Source: Candidatus Poribacteria bacterium (GTDB taxonomy: Bacteria; Poribacteria; WGA-4E; WGA-3G). Taken from it: a stretch of 64,000 bases of DNA. A model generated the notes under the pieces. It was not told where the DNA came from, did not search any database, and saw only the letters and a list, made by a program, of their open reading frames with translations. The stretch covers positions 1-64,000 of the forward strand of contig JAJDUH010000019.1 in NCBI GenBank assembly GCA_022826805.1. Direction: 5' to 3'. This document shows, one piece after another, positions 16,330 through 25,802 of the stretch; the stretch's first letter is position 1; each line of letters opens with the position of its first letter. The translations under genes and the position numbers were made by a program.

Positions 16330-18039
16330 ATGCGACTCCAATGGAAATACTCACTTGTTATTAATCTCTCTGTAATAGCAATTCTCGTGGCGTTTTACTT
16401 CTTCGATAGTATCCGCGTCCGGAATGAGATGAATGCCCTTCACGCTTTGGGCGCCGAGCGTGGTGCTGAACTCAAGAAAATCGCTGAAACTACAATTCTT
16501 GATGCTATTGCGAGGGAAATCGAAACCACACAGGCGTTTGATGCCCAACGACTGGATCAGATGCTGGACAAACTGAAGCGGGAACATCCAGATATGCGAG
16601 ATGTGCTGAATGTCCATATCTCTTTGAATGATACCCGTATCCGTTCCAGCCTACTTGCAGGCGAAGATGCCGTTGATATTAATCTTGACTCAGCAGATTT
16701 GGCGCAAATCAAGACAAAAGGGGCAATCATACACACTGTTGAGGGACAGAACGCAACGGCTATGGTCATTAAGTACACCATCGTTTTGACCCCTCCAAAG
16801 CCTATTGAGTTGGAACCCCGCGATTTCGCATACGAACCTATACTCGATGAGGGAACGCTGCTGTACGATGTTTGGTATAATGTTTGGTGGACTGTGTTTG
16901 GCGAGGATGTCTATGTACCAGACGGACCCGTCATACCCGAAGAGAAAGGCAGAAGTTGGCGAATTGTCGATCAAGAAAAAGGCGATCTCTACAATTTATG
17001 GAAGCGCGATGAGACTTTATGGATACAGAGAGCATTGACCGGCTACATACAAGTGCTTTTCGATGTTCCGTATATTGGCAGATCCATTCGGTACTCACTG
17101 CTAATGCACGCGATACTGATCGTTATTGTTGGGGCACTACTCGTAATTCTGATTGATTTGACAACAAATCATCTGATTATGAAACCGTTAGAACGGATGA
17201 CGGGTATTATTCAGAGTGCCGAAAGTGGGGATTTATCGCCACAAGAGATATATTCGTCGGACGAAATCGGGAGAGCGACCTATAACCTCGCAAGGATGCT
17301 CTGGCAATTACGCGACTCTCATTCGAGACGGATTGCTGCCTTAGGACAATTCGCCGCGGGTGTGGCACACGAAATTCGGAATCCACTAAATTCCATCGGG
17401 ATGACTGCCCAACACCTGAAATCTGTTTTCTCACAACCCAAGGTTAAACCTGACGATATTGATGAGGCGAAAGAACTTTTAGAGATTGTCGATCAAAAGA
17501 TAATGGAACTCAAGCAGATTTCAGAGCAGTTCCTCACCCTGAACCGACCCAGAAAATTAAATGTAGAACCCGTAAATCTTAATACACTCGTCGATGGTGT
17601 ATTATCCGAATTTGCCCTCGTGGCTGAAGAGGCGAAGGTTCAGGTGATTAGAAACTATGACGAAAACCTGCCGGATGTTCAATTAGATTCAAGGTTAATG
17701 CGGCAAACCCTCTTTAATCTTGTGCAAAACAGCATCCAGGCGATGCCCAAGGGCGGAAGCATTTATATCACCACCATGATTGAGGAGGCAGATAATATCT
17801 CCCGACGGGTTGTCCTTGAAATTCGAGATACAGGGATTGGCATCCCTGAGGAGATTCAGGAACAGATTTACGACGCGTATTTTACTACCAAGGACGCTAC
17901 CGGCGGCATCGGTCTGGGGCTCGCTGTCTCTCACCAGATTATAACCGCCCATAAAGGAAAAATCGAAGTTCGAAGCAAAATGGGAATGGGAACGGCTTTT
18001 AAGATCAGTTTTACGCTTGATCAGGATGAATCCCTCTAA
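16330..18039 (+). CDS. Membrane sensor histidine kinase
   Basis: A 569-residue sensor kinase. A first membrane helix lies near residues 8-25, then about 230 periplasmic residues, then a second helix around 257-278 (LLMHAILIVIVGALLVILIDL). A HAMP linker follows. The dimerisation domain has the phospho-acceptor His347 in AAGVAHEIRNPLNSIG. The ATPase domain has an N box (FNLVQNSIQAMPKGG, Asn463 and Asn467) and G boxes (RDTGIGIPEE, GGIGLGLAVSHQI). It fits the NtrB/ZraS-like group that pairs with sigma-54 activators, and its response regulator follows 32 bases later. The signal is unknown; the operon with glpK suggests glycerol or envelope status. Confidence 0.92.
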   Translation: MRLQWKYSLVINLSVIAILVAFYFFDSIRVRNEMNALHALGAERGAELKKIAETTILDAIAREIETTQAFDAQRLDQMLDKLKREHPDMRDVLNVHISLNDTRIRSSLLAGEDAVDINLDSADLAQIKTKGAIIHTVEGQNATAMVIKYTIVLTPPKPIELEPRDFAYEPILDEGTLLYDVWYNVWWTVFGEDVYVPDGPVIPEEKGRSWRIVDQEKGDLYNLWKRDETLWIQRALTGYIQVLFDVPYIGRSIRYSLLMHAILIVIVGALLVILIDLTTNHLIMKPLERMTGIIQSAESGDLSPQEIYSSDEIGRATYNLARMLWQLRDSHSRRIAALGQFAAGVAHEIRNPLNSIGMTAQHLKSVFSQPKVKPDDIDEAKELLEIVDQKIMELKQISEQFLTLNRPRKLNVEPVNLNTLVDGVLSEFALVAEEAKVQVIRNYDENLPDVQLDSRLMRQTLFNLVQNSIQAMPKGGSIYITTMIEEADNISRRVVLEIRDTGIGIPEEIQEQIYDAYFTTKDATGGIGLGLAVSHQIITAHKGKIEVRSKMGMGTAFKISFTLDQDESL

Positions 18040-18071
18040 AATAAACCTCACAAATGAGGAGGAGCTGGACG

Positions 18072-19463
18072 ATGGCATCAATATTGGTTGTAGACGATGA
18101 CCGGGCACAACTGACAATTCTACAGCGCATCTTAAAACGCGAAGGCTATACCGTTGAAATTGTTGCGGACAGCAAAGCTGCGCTTGAAACTTTAGATAAG
18201 CAGATGTTCGATCTTGTTATCAGTGATATGTGGATGTCCTCACGCTTTGAGGGTCGTGATCTCCTGCGGGAAATAAAGCGGACAGATCCAGACCTACCGG
18301 TGCTTATCATGACAGCATTCGCAGAACTTAACGACGCGGTCAACCTTGTTGCTCATGAAGGGGCATTCTACTATCTTGAGAAGCCTATTCAGGTTGACGT
18401 CCTTAAACGAGAAGTGAAGCAGGCACTCCAGAATCGCGGGGCACTTGGAGAAACCGTTGAAGATACCGATGCTTCAACACCCGAAATTCAGATTGATGAA
18501 ATTGTGGGTGAGAGTGAGAAGATGCAGGAGCTTTTGAAAAATATGGCACGGATCCTTCACCGTGGGGTTACCCAAGTGCTTATTACAGGAGAAACGGGTT
18601 CTGGCAAGAGTCTGATTGCGCGAGCACTCCATACACACGGAAATCGAAAAGACAAGCCTTTCATAGCCATTAACTGTGGAGCCATTCCCGAAACGCTGAT
18701 TGAAAGCGAACTCTTTGGGCACGAAAAGGGGGCATTTACGGATGCCGCGCAGCAGAAAAAAGGACTCTTTGAGGTGGCAAACGAAGGCGTGCTTTTTCTT
18801 GATGAGATTGGGGACTTGCCTGTTCAAACCCAGAGCAAACTCTTACAGGTACTTGAGGAACGCGAGATACGCCGCATCGGAGGGACCCAGAACATCAAAG
18901 TGGATGTCTGTGTCATTGCTGCAACAAATAAGAATCTCATTCAAGCGGTTCGAGATGGTGTTTTCCGAGATGACCTCTATTTCCGTCTGAATGTTATTCC
19001 GCTCCATGTTCCACCTCTTCGCGAACATCCAGAGGATGTTCCATTGCTTGTGAATTTTCTAATCCAAAAGTTTAGCAGCGAGTACGCCGAGGCGCTACCT
19101 AAACAGGTCACGCCACAAGCAATGTCGGCACTCAGACGTTATCAGTGGCCCGGCAATATTCGGCAGTTAGAAAATTATCTCCGCCGTATCTTTGTTCTCT
19201 CAGAAAATGAAGTCATTGACATGGACGAATTGCCGCCAGAGATTTTGGATACTTCGCTTCCAACCACTGATGTTGAGTTTGATATTCCGGAGGAAGGCGT
19301 TTCCCTTGATGAGATTATCAAAGAATATATCTGCAGCGCATTAACAAAAAGCAACGGCACACAGATTCAAGCCGCAAAGTTGCTCGGTATTTCGCGTCGG
19401 AAACTTCAGCATCGGATGCAGAAATATGGACTCCAAAGCCAGGATTTCAAAACAGACCCGTAA
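18072..19463 (+). CDS. NtrC-family sigma-54-dependent response regulator
   Basis: A 463-residue protein. The start is ATG 18072, seven bases after AGGAGGAG; an earlier ATG at 18054 overlaps that ribosome site itself. The receiver domain has the acidic pair in LVVDDDRAQ and phospho-acceptor Asp52 (VISDMWMSS). The AAA+ domain has Walker A GETGSGKS near 173, Walker B LFLDEIGD, and an arginine-finger region FRDDLYFRLNV. The sigma-54 contact loop is GAFTDA at 220-225, a variant of GAFTGA. A Fis-type helix-turn-helix ends the protein (TQIQAAKLLGISRRKLQHRM). It should activate sigma-54 promoters under control of the upstream kinase. Confidence 0.93.
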   Translation: MASILVVDDDRAQLTILQRILKREGYTVEIVADSKAALETLDKQMFDLVISDMWMSSRFEGRDLLREIKRTDPDLPVLIMTAFAELNDAVNLVAHEGAFYYLEKPIQVDVLKREVKQALQNRGALGETVEDTDASTPEIQIDEIVGESEKMQELLKNMARILHRGVTQVLITGETGSGKSLIARALHTHGNRKDKPFIAINCGAIPETLIESELFGHEKGAFTDAAQQKKGLFEVANEGVLFLDEIGDLPVQTQSKLLQVLEEREIRRIGGTQNIKVDVCVIAATNKNLIQAVRDGVFRDDLYFRLNVIPLHVPPLREHPEDVPLLVNFLIQKFSSEYAEALPKQVTPQAMSALRRYQWPGNIRQLENYLRRIFVLSENEVIDMDELPPEILDTSLPTTDVEFDIPEEGVSLDEIIKEYICSALTKSNGTQIQAAKLLGISRRKLQHRMQKYGLQSQDFKTDP

Positions 19464-19599
19464 GAAGAAGAACGTCTACTTTCTTGGGAGTCATGAGTCT
19501 GTTTTTGGGTATAATGGAACGGATGCCACAGAAAACGACAGCATGTTTATCTTTTCAGATATTTTTTTTCACTGATTGCTCCCTCCATACCTATAAGCA

Positions 19600-20043
19600 T
19601 TAATATCGTAAGATTTGCGTATCAATCTCTTGTGCCCATTGGTCAATGCCGCCAAGTAGCCGCTTGACCGATTTGAAACCGAGTTGCTGTAAAAGGAACG
19701 CTGCATCAAGACTCCGCATGCCGCGGTGGCAGTAAACTATCACTTCATTCCCCGGTTTTATTTCTCTAAACCGCTTCAGCAACTCGCCGAAGGGAATCGA
19801 GATGGCGCCTTCAAGGTGAACCATCTGATATTCCCACTCTTCCCGCACGTCCAACAAAACAAACGGTCTACCTCCGTGCATCATCTCTTTTAGCTGCCTT
19901 GGCGTGATAGTGTATGTGTCCGTGTCCAACGGAAGGATCGCCTCCATCACACTTGGGGCAGCCTTCGGTAGTTTCCGATCCCGCGCAGGCGCAGTAAAAT
20001 GCCACCAGATCTTTCTCAATGTTTTTTTGATGTATTCGAACAT
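19600..20043 (-). CDS. Rhodanese-domain protein
   Basis: A 147-residue single-domain rhodanese. The domain begins at about residue 43 (ITPRQLKEMM, then FVLLDVREEWEYQMVHLEGA). The active-site loop is VIVYCHRGMRS with Cys105. The C-terminal strand-helix (LGGIDQWAQEID) is typical. The first 40 residues are basic and aromatic without a clear signal peptide. Such proteins carry persulfide sulfur in sulfur transfer or redox chemistry. No sulfur gene lies near; downstream is a 136-base spacer to the response regulator. Confidence 0.88.
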   Translation of the reverse strand: MFEYIKKTLRKIWWHFTAPARDRKLPKAAPSVMEAILPLDTDTYTITPRQLKEMMHGGRPFVLLDVREEWEYQMVHLEGAISIPFGELLKRFREIKPGNEVIVYCHRGMRSLDAAFLLQQLGFKSVKRLLGGIDQWAQEIDTQILRY

Positions 20044-20120
20044 TTTTATTTTCTTGAAAGTAGCAAGATTTATAATTTTTAGGATGTTCCTACAAAGAGA
20101 TTATCACGGCGTTCACACTG

Positions 20121-22151
20121 TCAAAAGTTCACCGTGATGCCTAACGTCGGGACAATCGGAAAAAGAGGTTCTTCTTCAATTTCACAACCAATAATAGCAT
20201 CTGTTTTTTCGTCTCGAACTTCGCTAAAGGCGTACTGATCTACATTTGTATGATTATATAAGTTCAGAATCTGGAAATACCAAGACATCTCCCATCTGCG
20301 ATAAGGACTCCTTTTGGTAATACGAAAATCGAGACTATGGTATGCAGGCATCCGCGCTGAGTGGGTATCGCCGAACTCCCGATCACAGGCGATACCGCCA
20401 TCAGGTAAACGGATCTCTTTGTGAGTAAGAGGTGTTCTCGGCTCGCCAGTATAGAAACGCCAACTCAGATAGAGATGCCAAGTGGGCGCAAACTGATAAT
20501 TGCTACTGATGGCGAAGGAATGCCGCCGGTCATGTTGGCGAAAAATTGTTGTGCCGCCTGCGACCTCTTCTGCAACGCCAAAGGCATAACCGAGCGTCCA
20601 TGCCAAACGATTGGAGACCGCATGGGTCATGAATACGTCAACGCCTCTTGCTCTCCCGGATTCAGGTGAAGCGAAAATCTGATTCTGTCGTCCGAACTCA
20701 CGAAGTCTCCCAGCAAGATTATCGAATGTATTATAATACCCTTCAACACTTACCAAGAAATTATCAGCAGGGGTATACTCAGCACCGAGGATGTAATGCA
20801 CGGCTTGTTCCGCACGTCCCACAGTCTCAATCCCATCCTCTACAGGAATTCCCATCAAGTGAATCGGTTGATGATAAATCCCCCATGCCCCACGCAAGAC
20901 GAGATCTTTTGTTGGTTTTACAGCCAGTGCAACCCGTGGTCCAATCTCATAACGCTCGATGCCTTCTTCCCGATACTGTTGGTAGAGGTAGCGCCCTCCG
21001 ACATTAAGGGCGAGTTTCGGATGAAGCTGCCACTCATCTTGCAAAAAGGCGTTGAATTCGTAACCTGTATCGTCAACATCAGCGAGAATTGGCTTGTAGA
21101 CGTTTATACCCGGCTGCCGTTCTTGAACATCGTACTGATATTGTGCTGCTAACCACCGCCACGTCACACCACTACGAAACGTGTGTTTATCAAAAAAGTT
21201 TGCTGTGAGCTCCGCTTTTGTCCCGAAAAATTGGAAATCGCGATCATCAACGTCTGCTTTGCCTGTCATTCTATCTTGGCGAGAGGTGCCAGCAAAAATA
21301 AAAACATCTGTCCAATATGAGGTGCCAAAGGTCCGTCGCCACTTCGCCCAGGCAGTCGAATTGTCGTATCGGGAATCCAAGTTATTGTCTATGTCATCTA
21401 CGCGAATCCGATTTTTGTCCCAACCGTAGAGTCCATTGAGAGTAAGGGTGTCTGTCGGTGTAATCTGATAAGTCAATTTGCTGTAGACGTCAGCGTACTG
21501 TGGCTTATAATTTTCATCGATTTCCATGAGCATAAGAATCAGATCTATATACCCACGTCGAGCTGACAGAAGCCAACTTCCATTTTCAGTGAGCGGTCCT
21601 TCTAAAGTGGCTGTCGCGTTAATTAAGTCTACCCCAAAATTGGCAGAGAATTGCTCGGCATTTGGTGTCCTTGTGGTGATGTCAAAAACGCCGGACATCT
21701 TCTCGCCGTATTCCGCGGGAAATCCGCCCATGAGTAATTCGGTGTTCTGAATGAGATCGATCCCTATGAGCGAGACGGCGCCCCCAAAATCCTGAAGATG
21801 GTAGGGATCATAGAGTTCCATGCCGTCTAATCTGACCGAAATATCACTCTTTTCACCACCGCGTACGCTGAATCGCGCACTGTAATCGCTTGAAACGACG
21901 CCTGGGAAAATATGTCCTGCTCGCATGACATCATTGTCGATGAGCGGAAATTGTTCGATTTCCTGTTTGGATAGCGAGATTCTTGCCGAGGTGCCGTCAT
22001 AAATCGTAAAGCGACCGGGTGTTACAACAATCTTTTCGATGCGTACAGGGGCAGTATCCTCTTCTGCGGAAGCCGTGAGCAGGCTTACGAATCCCAGAGA
22101 TAGGACCCAAAAAATTAAACACAATGTCTGCCGAAAATGAGTGTTGAACAT
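20121..22151 (-). CDS. TonB-dependent outer-membrane receptor
   Basis: A 676-residue protein with a signal peptide (QTLCLIFWVLSLGFVSLLTASA). A plug domain covers about residues 35-160, including VVTPGRFTIYDGTSARISLSKQEIEQ and FSVRGGEKSDISVRLDGMELYDPYH. A beta-barrel of alternating aromatic strands ends in PTLGITVNF, a terminal Phe as expected for BAM-assembled proteins. Length is at the short end for the family. The ligand is not evident. No TonB, ExbB or ExbD gene is in the window, and it stands alone between a rhodanese gene and a divergent remnant of a restriction-modification gene. Confidence 0.88.
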   Translation of the reverse strand: MFNTHFRQTLCLIFWVLSLGFVSLLTASAEEDTAPVRIEKIVVTPGRFTIYDGTSARISLSKQEIEQFPLIDNDVMRAGHIFPGVVSSDYSARFSVRGGEKSDISVRLDGMELYDPYHLQDFGGAVSLIGIDLIQNTELLMGGFPAEYGEKMSGVFDITTRTPNAEQFSANFGVDLINATATLEGPLTENGSWLLSARRGYIDLILMLMEIDENYKPQYADVYSKLTYQITPTDTLTLNGLYGWDKNRIRVDDIDNNLDSRYDNSTAWAKWRRTFGTSYWTDVFIFAGTSRQDRMTGKADVDDRDFQFFGTKAELTANFFDKHTFRSGVTWRWLAAQYQYDVQERQPGINVYKPILADVDDTGYEFNAFLQDEWQLHPKLALNVGGRYLYQQYREEGIERYEIGPRVALAVKPTKDLVLRGAWGIYHQPIHLMGIPVEDGIETVGRAEQAVHYILGAEYTPADNFLVSVEGYYNTFDNLAGRLREFGRQNQIFASPESGRARGVDVFMTHAVSNRLAWTLGYAFGVAEEVAGGTTIFRQHDRRHSFAISSNYQFAPTWHLYLSWRFYTGEPRTPLTHKEIRLPDGGIACDREFGDTHSARMPAYHSLDFRITKRSPYRRWEMSWYFQILNLYNHTNVDQYAFSEVRDEKTDAIIGCEIEEEPLFPIVPTLGITVNF

Positions 22152-22375
22152 CCGCTTGCCTCTTAGTATTTTTTATGATGCAAAATAAAAATCTGTAGAT
22201 ATCTCAGTGAGTTGTAGCGTCGTGAACGTCGCCTCCTTGCTGACGAGAGTTCTTAACCTTCTCTATTTAGTGTGTATTGTTGATTGTAGGTTTTGATATG
22301 GTGTGTCTGACTTTATAGAGCAATTATAACATATTTGCCAGTTGCAGTCAATTTGGAATACACATCATTTTCTGC

Positions 22376-22404
22376 TTGATTGTCTCCCCAAAACTTGCTA
22401 TCAT
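22376..22404 (+). promoter_or_regulatory. Promoter placing the transcript start at the ATG (leaderless)
   Basis: TTGATT (22376-22381), a 17-base spacer and TATCAT (22399-22404) end six bases before ATG 22411. Transcription would begin at or next to the start codon. No Shine-Dalgarno sequence is present. Confidence 0.5.
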
Positions 22405-22410
22405 ACCCTT

Positions 22411-23883
22411 ATGCCGAACCTCAACCTAAAACCCACCCACAAAGCAATCCGCGACTACTACACGACCCTGCAGCAATACAAACAACACGACATCAGACAC
22501 GAAGGCGCAGTCAGCTCTCCCTTTGATACACTCCTGCACGCTTGTGCGAAACAGATAAACGCCACGCTGGTTCCTCAATACACGATGCACACCACAGCAG
22601 GAAACCGCATTGTCATTGATGGCGTGATCCTCGACGAATACGGACTCCCCTTAGCCTACTGGGAAGCAAAAGATATAGATGATAACCTACTCAAAGCCGT
22701 CCAAGATAAACGCGACGCCGGGTACCCCCTCAACAATATCCTCTTCCAAAACCCACAGCGCGCTATCCTCTATCAGAATGGACAGGTAGCATTAGACCTT
22801 GACATCACCGAACCCGCACACCTGATTGCAGCACTCCAATATTTGTTCGCTTATGTCCCACCGGCGTTGGACAACTGGCAAACCGCTGTCTCAGATTTCA
22901 GGGAACATGTGCCCGACCTCGCAAACAAACTCAAAGAACTCATTGACCAACGCCACGAAACCGATCCGGCGTTCAAGAAGGCGTTCACAGACTTTTACGA
23001 AACCTGCCGGACCTCGATTAACCTGGATCTCTCACAGGATGCCGTTGAGGAGATGCTCGTCCAGCATATCCTCACCGAACGTATCTTCCGTACCGTCTTC
23101 AACCGGTCGGATTTTACGAGCCGGAATATCATCGCTATTGAGATCGAAAAAGTGAGTGCCGCGCTCATGCGTCATGCGATGAGTCGTGACGTGTTTCTTG
23201 AACCGCTGGATAGATTCTATGTGGCGATTGAACAGGCGGCGACGCTCTGTAGGGATTTCTCCCAAAAACAGCACTTTCTCAATACATTCTACGAGAAGTT
23301 TTTTCAAGGGCTCTCCGAAGATGTGACGGATACACACGGTATCGTCTACACACCACAACCGATTGTCGATTTCATGGTAAAAAGCGTTGCACATATCCTC
23401 GAAACCGAGTTTGACCGCTCCTTATCTGACAGCGGCGTGCATATCATCGATCCGTTCGTCGGCACCGGCAATTTCATTGTCCGACTTATGCAGGACATCC
23501 AAGGTGCAGCGTTAGCAGACCTCCATGTTAACTACGAATCCGCTCCGAAATACGATGGGTTGAAATACATCGAAACGCCGGGAATGACAGTGGATTGGTG
23601 GGTGGAGAAGATGAGATTGTCCAAAGACAAAACGCAGCTGAAATACAACAATTTTTTAACCTTAGACAACATTCCACCGGAAGCGTTTGAATACCAGTTA
23701 GGTACACGCTCGGCATTGGAGTGGGTTGTGGATCAGTATCGCGTGAAGGTAGACAAGCGGAGTGAGATTGTGAACGACCCAAACCGCGCGGATCAACCGC
23801 GATATATCGTGGACTTAATCGCGCGTGTCATCCATGTGAGTCTAAAGACGGTAGAGGTTGTAAAAAATCTACCGCCATTGTAA
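22411..23883 (+). pseudogene. Type ISP restriction-modification protein with a large internal deletion
   Basis: An open frame of 490 codons. Residues 1-130 resemble a PD-(D/E)xK nuclease domain (VIDGVILDEYGLPLAYWEAKD). A helical segment and the start of a gamma-class N6 adenine methylase follow: GIVYTPQPIVDFMV and motif I DPFVGTGNFIVRLMQDI. The next residues should lead to motif IV (NPPY) and a target-recognition domain. Instead the frame jumps straight to the family's C-terminal segment (ADLHVNYES, then DKTQLKYNNFLTLDNIP, and NDPNRADQPRYIVDLIARV). Family members usually exceed 1000 residues, so catalytic motif IV and specificity are gone. It is probably inactive as a methylase. The start at 22411 is chosen from the promoter spacing. 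Confidence 0.72.
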
Positions 23884-24006
23884 CTGCAAATCGGTAGGTA
23901 TCAATTTAGAAAGGACTTTATTGATTGTAGGTTGGGTTGAACGAATGCCACCCATAGGTTAGTGCTTTAAAGACAGCATAAATGCTCCTGGCATCTTTCA
24001 TTTGAT

Positions 24007-24035
24007 TTGATCTGTTAGACTTTCTGTGATACAAT
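24007..24035 (+). promoter_or_regulatory. Extended -10 promoter of the cyclase gene, almost leaderless
   Basis: TTGATC (24007-24012), 17 bases, then TGATACAAT, which is an extended -10 ending at 24035. The ATG at 24045 lies nine bases further on. No ribosome-binding sequence is visible between them. Confidence 0.5.
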
Positions 24036-24044
24036 ATCCGTAAG

Positions 24045-25796
24045 ATGAGAACTTTGATAAAAGAAGAAGTTAAATCTGCCTTAACGCGAGGCATTACTTC
24101 TCTATTTATACAACAACGCGAAGACGGTGGTTTTGAAGGACAACTCTCCTCCAGTACGTTTCCGACCTGTGCTTATGCTTGGATTCTGCTTGCACAAGAT
24201 GAAACGCCAGATCCTCATCTCATTGATTGGTTTGTTACCAATCAACACGAAGATGGTGGATGGGGATTGGATACTGCAAACATATCGAACGCAGAGGCGA
24301 CTCGGTTTGCCCGTTTAGTTCTGGAACAAATTCACCTGCGTTCACCAGACCCGTCCCTCCAAAAGTTATTGGCATCCATCCCAGAATTCCCGCCGCACCT
24401 TGCGCTGGTTAAGTTAGCTTATGCTGCTTTTGATCAGTTCGATTGGCGTGAACTTACGCTCTCAGAAAATGCGCTGCCGCTCATGAAACTGGCAAGACAG
24501 TTAACAAAAATTCCTGTGCTTGGCAGTCGATTGAAACCGCCGCGGCATCGCTTACCGCCTGTGGCACTGTTCAATACGCCAATGTTTGAGGCACTCTTCA
24601 TCGCCGAGCAGCATACACTCGTACCTGTTTTCATCATGATTGAACTAAATACAACCAAACGTCCTGAAATGATTGAATCGCTCGTTACTTGGTTGAAATC
24701 ACGTGTTCTCGGTGATGGGAGTTGGTTTCGAGTAAACTATATCACAGCGCTCTCTGTTTTGGCACTCATCGAATTGCAGAAAAAGTGGAAATCAGATGAA
24801 GATACCGCCGCATTTATTGAGCGAGGTATTAAATGGCTTCGCACCACGAAAAATCCTGACGGTGGATGCAGAGAGGCATTGAATCTAAACGTTTGGGATA
24901 CTGCATTGAGTGTCATGGCTCTAACGGAGATGTGTTCTGTAGGTAATGGTGCCGTGCCGTTGAACGTTGAACTGACCGATAAAGTAGAACGTGCAGTACA
25001 GTGGCTCGTCAAACACCAAAATTCGGACGGTGGTTGGGCGTTTTCAGGATTAGACGATAGCACACTTCCAAGCGATGCAGACGATACCGCACTTGGTACA
25101 CTTGCCCTTATCCGTTCGCTCCGCGTGCGTACACCCACTGACCGAAACGCTTTAGATGCGTCTGTGCGCCGCGGTGTTGCATGGCTAAAAACACAGCAGG
25201 GTCGTAATGGGGATTGGAGTACTTATCAACCCGGGGAAGGTGATGTCGGATGCGTCAGCATCACAGCACATGCAATTGAAGCGTTGCTTGAGTTGGATCG
25301 GAGCGATATTGCTGATAAACCTGATATGCAGCGCGAGATGAATCGTGGCATTGACTGGCTTCGCAGACAAATTAACCGAGAGGGGTACTGGCGAGATCTC
25401 TGGTTAGCAAAAGATACCTATGGAACCGCATGCGCCATCATTGCCCTCGTCAAAGTCGGATTGAAAGAGGTGCCAGAAGTCCAGCGTGGTGTTGCGTGGT
25501 TAGAACGCAGCCAGAACGCTGATGGCGGTTGGGGAGAAGATATGTTCGGAAGTCCGACTGAAAGTACAGTAGAGCAGACAGCGTGGAGTACCTATGCCCT
25601 TCTGCTGGCTTCCCCAGAAAATCGTGCAGCGCAAGACGGTATAGCCTTTTTGCTCAAGCATCAGCGAGAAGACGGTTCATGGAACGAGCAGTGTGTCGGT
25701 ATTTATTGGGAGATCATTGGTGGATACGCCGATCCGATTTATGCGTCTGTTTTTCCCATGCTGGCACTGAATCAGTTTTTGCAAACGCCACCTTAA
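24045..25796 (+). CDS. Squalene-hopene-cyclase-like class II terpene cyclase
   Basis: A 583-residue alpha/alpha-barrel protein with many QW-type repeats: QREDGGFEG, QHEDGGWGLD, QNSDGGWAFSG, QNADGGWGED and QREDGSWNEQ. The class II acid motif DXDD is Asp344-Ala-Asp-Asp347, followed by TALGTLALIRS as in squalene-hopene cyclases. The ending YWEIIGGYADPIYASVFPML resembles the family's GG-x-x-Y-FP closure. It is about 50 residues shorter than hopene synthases and lacks their usual N-terminal beta-strand motif. It probably cyclises a polyprenoid, and the product may differ from hopene. A glycosyltransferase gene follows by six bases. Confidence 0.8.
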   Translation: MRTLIKEEVKSALTRGITSLFIQQREDGGFEGQLSSSTFPTCAYAWILLAQDETPDPHLIDWFVTNQHEDGGWGLDTANISNAEATRFARLVLEQIHLRSPDPSLQKLLASIPEFPPHLALVKLAYAAFDQFDWRELTLSENALPLMKLARQLTKIPVLGSRLKPPRHRLPPVALFNTPMFEALFIAEQHTLVPVFIMIELNTTKRPEMIESLVTWLKSRVLGDGSWFRVNYITALSVLALIELQKKWKSDEDTAAFIERGIKWLRTTKNPDGGCREALNLNVWDTALSVMALTEMCSVGNGAVPLNVELTDKVERAVQWLVKHQNSDGGWAFSGLDDSTLPSDADDTALGTLALIRSLRVRTPTDRNALDASVRRGVAWLKTQQGRNGDWSTYQPGEGDVGCVSITAHAIEALLELDRSDIADKPDMQREMNRGIDWLRRQINREGYWRDLWLAKDTYGTACAIIALVKVGLKEVPEVQRGVAWLERSQNADGGWGEDMFGSPTESTVEQTAWSTYALLLASPENRAAQDGIAFLLKHQREDGSWNEQCVGIYWEIIGGYADPIYASVFPMLALNQFLQTPP

Positions 25797-25802
25797 TTCC
25801 AG

